From NCBI RefSeq assembly GCF_024347515.1, contig NZ_AP025493.1, positions 248,001-312,000 of the forward strand: DNA of 64,000 nt. The letters run 5' to 3'. Positions 27,416 through 36,033 of this stretch are shown here, in pieces. Every line of letters begins with the position of its first letter. Position 1 is the first letter of the stretch. Position numbers and translations under genes: made by a program. The stretch comes from Vibrio gigantis (lineage in GTDB: Bacteria; Pseudomonadota; Gammaproteobacteria; Enterobacterales; Vibrionaceae). The notes below the pieces were generated by a model. The model saw only the letters and a list, made by a program, of their open reading frames with translations, had not been told where the DNA came from and ran no database searches.

Positions 27416-28033
27416 TTAAAGATACTGATATAATTCTTCAGCGACGAATTTAGCAATCCAAGGTTGAGCTTCTGGTTTTGGATGCAGTCCATCGTTCATC
27501 ATCCACTCAGGTTTAACGATGATATGCTCTAGGAAAAACGGCAAAAGTGGCACGTTTTGTTGATCAGCAAGCTCTGCGAAAACGTATTCAAACTGCTGGT
27601 TGTAACGCTTTCCGTAATTCGGTGGGATTTTAATCTGCATCATTATCGGTTTCGCGCCCGCTGCTTTTATCTGTTTAATGATTTGATCAAGATTCGCAGA
27701 CATCAGCTTAGGTGGGAATCCACGAAGTCCATCATTCGCACCAAGTTCAATAAGAACGGTGTCTGGAGCGTGGTCTTCAAGCAGTTGTGGTAGACGAGCT
27801 AAACCATTACCCGTTGTGTCACCAGAAATACTTCCGTTTACCACGGTTACCGTTTTGTCATGCTTTGCTAACGCGTCTGGTAACAGGCTTGGCCAACTCT
27901 GTTTTATGTCCATGTTGTAACCAGCGCTCAAGCTATCACCAAGAACCAGTAACTTAGAATCTAACTTGGTATCTTGAGCCAAAGAAGCGGTTGAAAATAA
28001 AATAAAGAATAAAAAGGAAATTAGTCGAGTCAT
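27416..28033 (-). CDS. tesA: TesA: acyl-CoA thioesterase I / lysophospholipase L1 (SGNH)
   Basis: A 205-aa periplasmic SGNH hydrolase. A signal peptide (MTRLISFLFFILFSTASLAQ) precedes block I GDSLSAGYNM, block III IELGANDGLRG and block V DGLHP with the catalytic Asp and His. It hydrolyses acyl-CoA, lysophospholipid and aryl esters. It is divergent from ybbA-ybbP, an order conserved in E. coli. The chosen ATG at 28033 overlaps the ATG of ybbA (28032) on the other strand; a start at 28048 would be longer but gives a poorer signal peptide. Confidence 0.9.
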   Translation of the reverse strand: MTRLISFLFFILFSTASLAQDTKLDSKLLVLGDSLSAGYNMDIKQSWPSLLPDALAKHDKTVTVVNGSISGDTTGNGLARLPQLLEDHAPDTVLIELGANDGLRGFPPKLMSANLDQIIKQIKAAGAKPIMMQIKIPPNYGKRYNQQFEYVFAELADQQNVPLLPFFLEHIIVKPEWMMNDGLHPKPEAQPWIAKFVAEELYQYL

Positions 28034-28706
28034 GCATACATCCATCATTAAAGCAGAAGCTGTTTCGAAGACAGTGTCTACTAATCAAGAACATTTAACA
28101 ATCCTAGAGCATGTCGATATTGATATTCGTGAAGGCGAAACTGTCGCAATTGTCGGCACGTCTGGCGCGGGTAAGTCGACCCTGATGACGTTGCTTGCTG
28201 GTCTTGATGTACCAACGAAAGGCGAAATCAGCTTATTAGGACAGCCACTTTCACAGCTTGACGATGAGGCAAGGGCTAAGATCCGTAGTGAATCGGTAGG
28301 ATTTGTATTTCAAAGTTTCTTATTAATCCCAAGCCTTTCTGCGTTGCAAAATGTCACGTTGCCCTGTTTGTTGAAGGGAGAAGACGAAGACGTTGAGCGA
28401 GCTACCGCTCTGCTTGAATCAGTCGGGTTGAAAGATAGACTCGATCATTTGCCATCTCAGCTATCTGGTGGCGAACAACAAAGAGTCGCTTTAGCGCGCG
28501 CGTTTATGATTAAACCAAAAATCCTTTTTGCTGATGAACCAACAGGCAACCTAGACCAACAAACGGCAGCTAAAATTGTTGAGTTGTTGTTTGAATTGAA
28601 TTCATCACACGGCACTACGCTAGTTTTAGTGACACATGATCCTAAACTTGCACAACGTTGCCAACGCACACTCAAGATGCATGTCGGTCAGATAGAGGAA
28701 GTCTAA
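28032..28706 (+). CDS. ybbA: ABC transporter ATP-binding protein YbbA
   Basis: A 224-aa MacB/LolD-type ATPase. Walker A GTSGAGKST (about residues 43-51), Q-loop FVFQSFLLIP, signature LSGGEQQRVALARA, Walker B ILFADEPTGNLD and switch His THD are all intact. It should power the large FtsX-like permease encoded 1 bp downstream. It is divergent from tesA, as in E. coli. AAGGAA is upstream, but 13 bases away, longer than usual. Confidence 0.88.
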   Translation: MHTSIIKAEAVSKTVSTNQEHLTILEHVDIDIREGETVAIVGTSGAGKSTLMTLLAGLDVPTKGEISLLGQPLSQLDDEARAKIRSESVGFVFQSFLLIPSLSALQNVTLPCLLKGEDEDVERATALLESVGLKDRLDHLPSQLSGGEQQRVALARAFMIKPKILFADEPTGNLDQQTAAKIVELLFELNSSHGTTLVLVTHDPKLAQRCQRTLKMHVGQIEEV

Positions 28707-28707
28707 A

Positions 28708-31146
28708 TTGAACTCATCAAATGGACTGAACAAGCGCCTGTTTTCATGGAGCATTGAAGAGATTAGACATGGCCAGCTATGGCCGGTTTCCATCGCTTTG
28801 ACGCTCATAATTGCATGTGTTTTCGCGCTATCAGCTTTAGCTGAGCGTATGGAACAAGTGATCGTCAAGCAGGGTAAAGATGCGCTAACAGCCGATAGCG
28901 TGTTTATCTCAGCAAACCCAATTCCTCAACCACTTTTAGACCTCACACAGGTTGAGCAGCTAGAAAGCTCTCAGTTGACCCGTTTTGCAACCATGGCGTT
29001 CAGTGACAACTCGATGCAGTTAGTGACGGTGAAAGCGGTGGAAAGTAATTACCCATTACGCGGAGAAATGCTCTTAGAGGGTGCAAATAAAGCGTTAAGT
29101 AACCATGTTGAGCCAGGTGAACTTTGGCTAGACGAGCGTATATTTGCGCAGTTAGAGGTTGAGATGGGTGACAATGTCACCATTGGCGATGCCGATCTAA
29201 CGATAACCGGGCGCATCACTCAAGAGCCGGGCTTGAGCTTTAACCCATTCCAGCAAATGCCTGCTGTATTGATACACAAAAGTGATATAGACGCGACTGG
29301 TGCCATTCAACCGGGAAGCCGTGTGAGTTTCAGGCTGTTCTTGAATGGTGATGATTCAAAACTCAAAGCGGCACAAGACAGCGTAGAGTTAACCCCGAGT
29401 GATCGCTGGCGTACGCAAGATTCAGCGAGTCGTACTAACGACATGTTCGAAAGTACAACTCAATACCTTTCGCTAACCGTTGCTATCGTTGTGATCATGG
29501 CTGCGACCACTTTGGTACTCACGTGCCAACATTATGTTGCGAGTCGTCGTAAAACCATCGCGATGCTTAAGAGTTTAGGTGCAAGCAAGCAGTGGATCGT
29601 TAAATGGTTGTCTGTACAGGTATCGATGTTAGTGGTGATCGGTGCTGTGCTGGGAATTACCATCGGTATTGGCTTAGAGTTTTTGCTTCGTATACCTCTG
29701 GGCGACCTATTACCAACGCCACTTCCTAGCTATGGTATTGAACCGGCTATCTTGGCGATTTTATCAAGCATCTTAATTGGTGTTCCGGCTCTTGGTATCC
29801 CGTTAATTGGCTTGGTCAGCACTTCTGCAATCAGCGTTATTCAATCAAGTCATCAGGCCAATGAAAGCTACAAGAAATACTTGTTGTTACTGGTACCGAT
29901 TATTCCAATGATGCTGATGTATGGTGACAATCTATTGGTATGGATAGTTCTAGCGGGTATCGCTTGTTTGTTCTTAGTGCTCGCGATTGTAAGTACGCTT
30001 GTGCTGCGTTTGGTGAGTAAGTTGCCGACGTCGACATCTATGCGTTTAGCATTAAGCCGAATTAATCGCACGCCATTAGCAACTGGGATTCAATTTGGTT
30101 CATTGGCACTTTCACTCATGTTGCTTTCTATCATCTGGCTGGTAAGAAGTGATTTACTGTCAGATTGGCAACAAACCTTGCCCGAGAATGCGCCCAACGC
30201 GTTTGCACTTAACATTGCAAGCTATGAGAAAGACAGTTATCTCGAGACGATTGATGCAAACGAAGTAGAGCGTACCCAAGCGTTTCCAATTATCCGAGGA
30301 AGACTCACGACGATTAACGGTATTGAAGCATCAGAATACAGCGATACCTCAGGAGATACAGACGCGCTAAGTCGAGAGATCAACTTCACTTGGGGAGATA
30401 GCCTACCTGAGTACAATGACGTGTTAGAAGGCCGCTGGACACAAGAGCAGGGGGTGTCTGTGGAATCCGATGTCGCGGAGCAGCTCGGTTTAAAGATTGG
30501 CGATGAGCTTTCGTTCACAATCAATAGCCAGAATGTCTCTGCCAATGTGAATAGCATCCGCAAAGTAGAGTGGCGTGAAATGAAGCCGAACTTCTATTTC
30601 ATCTTTACTCCAGATGTTTTGAGCTCTATTCCTTCTACATGGCTAGTCAGTTTCAGATTAGAAGAACAACACAATCAAATGCTCAACGAACTTTCTCGAA
30701 ATCATCCAACCGTGAGTTTGATGGATATTCGTATGATGGGTAGTAAGATCCAAGAGTTGCTCAAACAGATTGTTTGGTCGATAACCGTACTAGCTGCGTT
30801 AGGTGTCGTTGCGGGACTGCTGCTTATCTTCACTCTATTGCGATTGAGCTTATCTCAAAGGCAACAAGAGATACGCTTGTACCGAACGCTAGGCGCGAGT
30901 AAGAAGCGAATTCTCAATACTATTTGGTGTGAATACGGGTTAATGGCGTTAGTGGCAGGCTCAATTGCGGCTGTAGGTTCTGAGCTCAGCGTTGCAGGCG
31001 TTATGAATTTTGGTTTTGAGTTACAGCCTTCACTCCACCCGATGCTCTGGATAGCACTACCAGTGCTAACGTTCATCACATTAGCCGCGGTAGTGAATAG
31101 CTTAATCAAACGTTTGTTGGCACCTGTAAACAAGGATTTTGGCTAA
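28708..31146 (+). CDS. ybbP: FtsX-like ABC permease YbbP
   Basis: An 812-aa inner-membrane permease with two FtsX-type repeats: one membrane helix near the start, a periplasmic domain, three helices near residues 250-370, further helices in the middle and three more helices at the C-terminus (about 690-800). The repeated cytoplasmic motif (KSLGASKQWI and RTLGASKKRI) is typical. It starts with TTG, supported by GAGGAAG upstream and a 1-bp gap after ybbA. The YbbAP complex is thought to move lipids or acylated compounds, which fits its neighbour tesA. Confidence 0.88.
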   Translation: MNSSNGLNKRLFSWSIEEIRHGQLWPVSIALTLIIACVFALSALAERMEQVIVKQGKDALTADSVFISANPIPQPLLDLTQVEQLESSQLTRFATMAFSDNSMQLVTVKAVESNYPLRGEMLLEGANKALSNHVEPGELWLDERIFAQLEVEMGDNVTIGDADLTITGRITQEPGLSFNPFQQMPAVLIHKSDIDATGAIQPGSRVSFRLFLNGDDSKLKAAQDSVELTPSDRWRTQDSASRTNDMFESTTQYLSLTVAIVVIMAATTLVLTCQHYVASRRKTIAMLKSLGASKQWIVKWLSVQVSMLVVIGAVLGITIGIGLEFLLRIPLGDLLPTPLPSYGIEPAILAILSSILIGVPALGIPLIGLVSTSAISVIQSSHQANESYKKYLLLLVPIIPMMLMYGDNLLVWIVLAGIACLFLVLAIVSTLVLRLVSKLPTSTSMRLALSRINRTPLATGIQFGSLALSLMLLSIIWLVRSDLLSDWQQTLPENAPNAFALNIASYEKDSYLETIDANEVERTQAFPIIRGRLTTINGIEASEYSDTSGDTDALSREINFTWGDSLPEYNDVLEGRWTQEQGVSVESDVAEQLGLKIGDELSFTINSQNVSANVNSIRKVEWREMKPNFYFIFTPDVLSSIPSTWLVSFRLEEQHNQMLNELSRNHPTVSLMDIRMMGSKIQELLKQIVWSITVLAALGVVAGLLLIFTLLRLSLSQRQQEIRLYRTLGASKKRILNTIWCEYGLMALVAGSIAAVGSELSVAGVMNFGFELQPSLHPMLWIALPVLTFITLAAVVNSLIKRLLAPVNKDFG

Positions 31147-31172
31147 TAGTTAACGAGATTTAGTCGAATACT

Positions 31173-31247
31173 AAAAACGGTCTAAAAGTGAAATTATTGA
31201 TACTTAGTTATGCACTATCTATATCACGTCGCTTTAGACCGTTTTTT
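31173..31247 (+). terminator. Terminator after ybbP
   Basis: AAAAACGGTCTAAA and TTTAGACCGTTTTTT form a 13-bp stem around a long loop that holds a smaller GTGA/TCAC pair. Confidence 0.75.
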
Positions 31248-31396
31248 ATTTGACCAACCTTTAGCATAACTAAAAATATCGCGCCCTAAATCCCACTCTT
31301 TTTAGCGTTTTTTAAAGCTAATTGATCAATAGTGTCGGTTTAATGAACAGCGGTTAGTCCCTGTAAACAAAGGGTTTGCGCAACTTAGCAAGAACG

Positions 31397-31429
31397 TTAT
31401 CAACAGTTATCCACAAAAACGGTGGATAA
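31397..31429. promoter_or_regulatory. Cluster of DnaA-box-like sequences
   Basis: Three 9-mers in 33 bp: TTATCAACA (31397-31405), a perfect TTATCCACA (31407-31415) and, on the minus strand, TTATCCACC (31421-31429). The last two form the inverted repeat GTTATCCAC/GTGGATAAC. They lie about 250 bp before the FAD oxidoreductase gene. The remainder of 31250-31677 shows no gene. Confidence 0.5.
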
Positions 31430-31677
31430 CTTTAGGGATAAGTTAACCTCTATGTTTTAAGAGTACTGAGACAGCCTTTATGTGGCGTCACTTAGGACAA
31501 ATTTGACTGTTAGAATAACCTTTAAAACTCTACCTTGAGTTATTGAGTCAAGAGATTATTTCTGTTTTTTACATAGATATTAAATCCCGCCTACCTAAGA
31601 CCTTGATAAAAATGTGTTTTAATTCATTGCAGAACAAAAGTAGAATAGCGTCAGTTAATCTTATTCTACAGAACACG

Positions 31678-33135
31678 ATGAACCACGACAAAACGGATAA
31701 AAATCAAGCTTCTATTGCCATTGTTGGTGGTGGTATTGCCGGTACAACGAGCGCTATTCACTTTAGTGAGTTGGGTTTTAAGGTCACTATATTGGAAAAA
31801 GGGCCGAGTTTGGTTAATGGTCCACCAATTTGCCACCTGCACGCTGGCGGCAATTTGTATCGAGATATTTCTGTAGAGCAGTGTCTTCAGTTACTCACGC
31901 AGTCAATTGAAACCGTTCGTTTGTTTCCTCACACGATCAATATTCGTCCGACAATCATCGCCGTTCCGCACAGTGATGGTGGAGAGCCGTTGGATCTGCT
32001 TCCTCGCCTTAAGATAATCAAAAGCGCTTATGCCGAACTTGTAAAACAAGATAAGAGCAACCAAGTGCTTGGTGATCCGGAACAGTATTACAAGCTGTAC
32101 AGCAAAGAAGATTTAATAGCTCTTTCTGCGAAAACACAACCTCTGAAGCCAACATCTCTTGATGATTGGTGTATTCCTTTCGCCAAACACACGGATCTTG
32201 AAACTCTTAAGTACCCTGTTGCTATGGTTCAAGAGTACGGCTGGAGTGTATTCCGCTTATCTGCGACCGCTCAACTTTCTTTAGGGCAACAGGCTAATTG
32301 TACGGTGTTAACCAAGAGCCGATTACAATCCGTTGAATCGAGAGGGAAAGGGTGGTCTTTGACGTATACAGACGCTAATAATCAAAGCTGTCAACTTACG
32401 ACCGACTACTTGATTAATGCGAGTGGATTTGAAACAGGTATCGTGGACGACTTTGTGGGCTCTAAGCAGCAAAGGCTCGTTGAGTTTAAAGCCGCATACG
32501 TTACAGAGTGGCCGTATTCGCAAGAATGTAAGGAAGAGTGGCCAGAGGTTATCTTCCATGGTCCTAGAGGGACACCACAAGGTATGGCTCAATTAACCCC
32601 GTATGCTGATGGCGTATTCCAACTTCACGGTATGACGGAAGGGATCACTTTGTTTGAAGGCGGACTGGTTTCATCGTCTACAGGCTCGTCACAGCCTCAG
32701 TTGCCATCAAAGCTGCTCAAGAAGATAGTGTCTGGTTGGACTGAAGAACAGCTAGAACTAAGAACGCGTGCGGCCATTACGCATATGTCTCAGTACATCC
32801 CAAGCTTTAGTTCTGCCTTAGTAGGTGGTAAGCCTTTGTTTGGTGCACAGCAAATACCAGGAACTGATCCTAGCCTAAGAGCGTCAGACGTTTCATTCTG
32901 TGGTGATCGCTATGCTCGACTTGAAGTAGTCAAAGCTTCTTCAACGCTAGAAGCTGCACAAAAGATCGCTGCGCAATGGTTTGATGTAGGAGAGGCGGGG
33001 GCAATTGAAGATGCTCACTCAGTGACAATGTCACTTAATCTGAATGATATTGAGAACCGAGCAATAGGTTTGACAAAAGAACGTGGATATCCAGAAGCGC
33101 TTGCAAAAGTATCAGGCCAAGATCACGTTCAATAG
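31678..33135 (+). CDS. FAD-dependent oxidoreductase (DAO-like)
   Basis: A 485-aa flavoprotein with an N-terminal dinucleotide fold IAIVGGGIAGTTSAIHFSEL ending in the acidic ILEKG (about residues 13-45), and a late FAD contact SGFETG/DYLINASGFE near residue 250. The HAGGNLYRDIS segment after the first fold is characteristic of amine/hydroxy-acid oxidase-like enzymes, but the substrate cannot be told. The frame is open back to 31543 with several Met; I chose ATG 31678 because it leaves a normal short lead into the Rossmann fold, though no strong ribosome site is seen there. The gene is convergent with pxpC. Confidence 0.78.
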   Translation: MNHDKTDKNQASIAIVGGGIAGTTSAIHFSELGFKVTILEKGPSLVNGPPICHLHAGGNLYRDISVEQCLQLLTQSIETVRLFPHTINIRPTIIAVPHSDGGEPLDLLPRLKIIKSAYAELVKQDKSNQVLGDPEQYYKLYSKEDLIALSAKTQPLKPTSLDDWCIPFAKHTDLETLKYPVAMVQEYGWSVFRLSATAQLSLGQQANCTVLTKSRLQSVESRGKGWSLTYTDANNQSCQLTTDYLINASGFETGIVDDFVGSKQQRLVEFKAAYVTEWPYSQECKEEWPEVIFHGPRGTPQGMAQLTPYADGVFQLHGMTEGITLFEGGLVSSSTGSSQPQLPSKLLKKIVSGWTEEQLELRTRAAITHMSQYIPSFSSALVGGKPLFGAQQIPGTDPSLRASDVSFCGDRYARLEVVKASSTLEAAQKIAAQWFDVGEAGAIEDAHSVTMSLNLNDIENRAIGLTKERGYPEALAKVSGQDHVQ

Positions 33136-33169
33136 GCAGTCATAATCAACTACGCTGGGCGCCTTCAAC

Positions 33170-33195
33170 TCGGCTTACTAGGATAAGTAAGCCGA
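33170..33195. terminator. Perfect stem-loop between convergent genes
   Basis: TCGGCTTACT / AGTAAGCCGA, a perfect 10-bp stem with a 6-base loop, but no T-run on either side. It may be an mRNA-stabilising end or weak terminator. Confidence 0.5.
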
Positions 33196-33288
33196 ACCTT
33201 CAACTAAAACGCTAATTTGTATCTTGTAAATTGTTTGAACGATACCTTCCAAGCGAAGTCTTCTTAACAACTTACCAAATAGCAAAGG

Positions 33289-34239
33289 CTAATAGCTGAA
33301 AAACTGAGCCCATTGGCACCAAACATCTTGTAAGCCTAAGCGATCGCCTTTGCTAAACGAGATCTCATGTCCAGGTTTAGCTTGTGCCAAGCGCGGTAAG
33401 TCAATTCTGGCGACACATCCAATCTTGGGATAGCCACCAATGGTCTGTCTGTCATTAAGCAACACAATAGGTTGCCCATCTTGTGGGATTTGAATCGAAC
33501 CGAGAGCAATGCCTTCTGACAATAACGAGATCTCAGGCGAGTCGATCGGTTCGCCATTGAGTCGATAGCCCATCCGATTAGAGTTTTGGCTAACGTGATA
33601 CTGTGCATTATACAAAGTCTCTTTTGCAGACTCGGAGAATAATTCGCTTTGATAGCCTTCAATAACTCGCAGGTTCACTGGTAGGTTGTAATCAGGCGTG
33701 TATCGGAAGGTGACACTCAACGCTTTAAATGGGCGAGAGAGTTCGTGTTGGGTAAAAGCAATTTGTTGCCCCTGCTGACATGGCTCTCCATCTTGCGTTA
33801 TCCCACCAATATTTTCACGAGTTACTGTAGAACAACTATGAAGAGTTGATGGAACATTGAAGCCACCCTTAACGGCCAAGTAGGCCCTTAAACCATTTTT
33901 AGGTAAGCCGAATGAGAGAACTTGCCCTTTAAAAGCTTGAAAAGTACGCCAGTTAGCCAGTAGTTTACCATCGAGTTTCGCTTGTAAATCACCACCACAT
34001 AACGCCATTTCACAATCAAAATTGATTCGTAACGCGCATTGCCCGAGTGTGACTTCCAACGCTGCTCTGTTTACTGGGTTTCCCAATAGGTGATTGGCCC
34101 AACTATAAGAGTAATCATCAACTGGACCGCCTTGAGTTAATCCAAGATGAGCAACACCAAATCGTCCGAAATCTTGAATCAAACTCAACGGGCCAGGCTT
34201 AATGACTGTCAGCGTTGGTTTAGTTTTTGTCTTAGCCAT
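33289..34239 (-). CDS. pxpC: 5-oxoprolinase subunit C (biotin-dependent carboxyltransferase-like)
   Basis: A 316-aa protein of the KipA/PxpC family, seen in LTVIKPGPLSLIQDFGRFG, LGLTQGGPVDDYSYSWAN and the C-terminal DRQTIGGYPKIGCVARID. With PxpA and PxpB it hydrolyses 5-oxoproline (pyroglutamate) to glutamate using ATP. The start is ATG 34239, with GGAGGT upstream; it overlaps the end of pxpB by 8 bp, indicating translational coupling. It ends the pxpABC unit. Confidence 0.9.
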   Translation of the reverse strand: MAKTKTKPTLTVIKPGPLSLIQDFGRFGVAHLGLTQGGPVDDYSYSWANHLLGNPVNRAALEVTLGQCALRINFDCEMALCGGDLQAKLDGKLLANWRTFQAFKGQVLSFGLPKNGLRAYLAVKGGFNVPSTLHSCSTVTRENIGGITQDGEPCQQGQQIAFTQHELSRPFKALSVTFRYTPDYNLPVNLRVIEGYQSELFSESAKETLYNAQYHVSQNSNRMGYRLNGEPIDSPEISLLSEGIALGSIQIPQDGQPIVLLNDRQTIGGYPKIGCVARIDLPRLAQAKPGHEISFSKGDRLGLQDVWCQWAQFFSY

Positions 34240-34984
34240 TAACGATACCTCCACCGAGCTCTATGAATTCTTGTCTTGAAATTGCGTGGAAACGGACGGT
34301 GTCACCAACATTAAGTAGAGACAGAGGCCTCTGCGTGATGTTGGCGTCCTTCAATAGGCTATGTTCAAACAACGGAAGTGGGCAATTTCCAATAATATTC
34401 CAGCCGCCTGGGGACTCCGAAGGATATACCGCCGTTTTTGTATCAGCGATGGCGATACTGCCTTTCGGTACACTTAAGCGTGGAGTTGAATGACGAGGTA
34501 AAGCAAGCTCACTAACCACATCAGACATAAACGCAAAACCAGGAATAAACCCAATAGCACTGACGCTGTATGTCTGAGATGTGTGATGTTGAATTATGTC
34601 GTCGATAGACATGCCTTTGTCTTGGTACCTGTCTAAATCGAGTGCGGTTTCTGGTGAGTAATAAGCCGGTAGCTCGATAGTCTTGCGATAATTATTGGCA
34701 CTGGAAAATGAAATCAGAGCTTGATTCAACAAGGAGTTAAGTTGTTCAGTAATCTGCTGCTCTGAAATTCGATAAGGTAGGTAGTCAACTAATATAGTGT
34801 GGTAAGCCGGCGTCACGTTCATCAACACCGATGCCAAATTCTGACGAATGACATCGGAGAAGTGAGCCATGTACTGCGCATATTGAATGCTAGACTGACT
34901 ATTTGAAGGCGATAGCGTCAAAGTTACCAAAACGCTGCATTCTGCGACTGGCGCTATATTGAATTCAATCTGATTCGTCGTCAT
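34232..34984 (-). CDS. pxpB: 5-oxoprolinase subunit B (KipI family)
   Basis: A 250-aa KipI/PxpB protein. The allophanate-hydrolase-like C-terminal domain shows GFIPGFAFMSDV, LPRHSTPRLSVPKGSIAIA and SPGGWNIIGNCPLPLF, which are family hallmarks. It forms the ATP-dependent part of 5-oxoprolinase with PxpC. GGATACGAA precedes the ATG. It follows pxpA by 135 bp, a gap in which I see no gene. Confidence 0.9.
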   Translation of the reverse strand: MTTNQIEFNIAPVAECSVLVTLTLSPSNSQSSIQYAQYMAHFSDVIRQNLASVLMNVTPAYHTILVDYLPYRISEQQITEQLNSLLNQALISFSSANNYRKTIELPAYYSPETALDLDRYQDKGMSIDDIIQHHTSQTYSVSAIGFIPGFAFMSDVVSELALPRHSTPRLSVPKGSIAIADTKTAVYPSESPGGWNIIGNCPLPLFEHSLLKDANITQRPLSLLNVGDTVRFHAISRQEFIELGGGIVNG

Positions 34985-35119
34985 TTCGTATCCATACTTT
35001 TGTTTGCTTACTTGGTGCTTCTTACTCCCGTGCCCTAACCAATACAGAGAATTAGATTTTATTAGCTATTGGTTAGGCGAACGGTTAGTCCATGCGTTAT
35101 ACAAATTACACGCTTCATA

Positions 35120-35863
35120 CTAATTAAAAGCGTTGAGGTCTTGTCTGATTTTTCTAATTAATGCGATGGATTGAGGGTTATCGCCATGAACACAGATAGT
35201 ATCTGCTTCAATAGGCAGTCTTTCACCTTTAATAGTCGTGACTGAACCGTAGTTAATGATTTGCATGACTTGGTTGTAGATATCGTCTTGATTGGTGTAA
35301 ACCGAGCCTTTTTGAGTTCGTGGCGACAACTGCCCGTTGTTTAAATAGGCACGGTCGGCAAACGCTTCAAATAAGAGTGGCAGGTCATGATCGTCAGCAA
35401 TATCCAAATATTGTTGATTGTCTGATGAAGAGAGAATCATCAAAGGGATGTTAAATTCAGCGACTGCTTGGGCAACCGCATTAAATACATCAATGTTTGC
35501 CATCATATCGTTGTAAAGCGCACCATGAGGTTTCACATAATCAACAGAGGTGTGATGATAGCGGCAAAGCGCTTGTAGTGCGCCGACTTGATAACACACC
35601 AACTCACTGATTTCATCCATGGTATGTGGAATAGAACGGCGTCCAAATCCAACTAAATCTTGATAACCGGGGTGGGCACCGATTTGGGTGTGATAGTGCC
35701 GTGCCAGTTTTATGGTCTTGGACATAACGTGCGGATCAGACGCGTGGAAGCCACAAGCGATATTTGCCATATCGACCCATTCCATGACCGACTCATCATC
35801 GCCCATCTTCCAATTGCCGAAACTTTCTCCCATGTCGCAATTAAGCAAAATCTTCGTTGTCAC
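35120..35863 (-). CDS. pxpA: 5-oxoprolinase subunit A (LamB/YcsF family)
   Basis: A 247-aa LamB/YcsF protein, first gene of the pxpABC unit. The family N-terminus LLNCDMGESFGNW and the motifs NIACGFHASDP, GAHPGYQDLVGFGRR, VKPHGALYND and ICVHGDNP are present. It starts with GTG (35863), with AAAGGA about ten bases upstream. It is divergent from the TonB receptor operon, and the shared 170-bp region holds an inverted repeat that could be an operator. Confidence 0.9.
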   Translation of the reverse strand: MTTKILLNCDMGESFGNWKMGDDESVMEWVDMANIACGFHASDPHVMSKTIKLARHYHTQIGAHPGYQDLVGFGRRSIPHTMDEISELVCYQVGALQALCRYHHTSVDYVKPHGALYNDMMANIDVFNAVAQAVAEFNIPLMILSSSDNQQYLDIADDHDLPLLFEAFADRAYLNNGQLSPRTQKGSVYTNQDDIYNQVMQIINYGSVTTIKGERLPIEADTICVHGDNPQSIALIRKIRQDLNAFN

Positions 35864-35907
35864 GTGGTGCTAATCCTTTACGTTGAGGTAAGTAATGACG
35901 GTCTTAT

Positions 35908-35974
35908 AAATACCATAAATAAACAGTGACCTAACTCAAATTTTTGATACCGTATATTTACCAGTATGGTATTT
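35908..35974. promoter_or_regulatory. Widely spaced inverted repeat between pxpA and TonB receptor
   Basis: AAATACCATA at 35908-35917 and its exact complement TATGGTATTT at 35965-35974, with a further half-like GATACCGTAT at 35946. The layout suits a dimeric repressor acting on both divergent promoters; the regulator is unknown. Confidence 0.4.
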
Positions 35975-36033
35975 CATATATAGTTGGCCTATTGATTAAA
36001 GGATTAATATCTATCTGCATATTAGGTGAGCAC

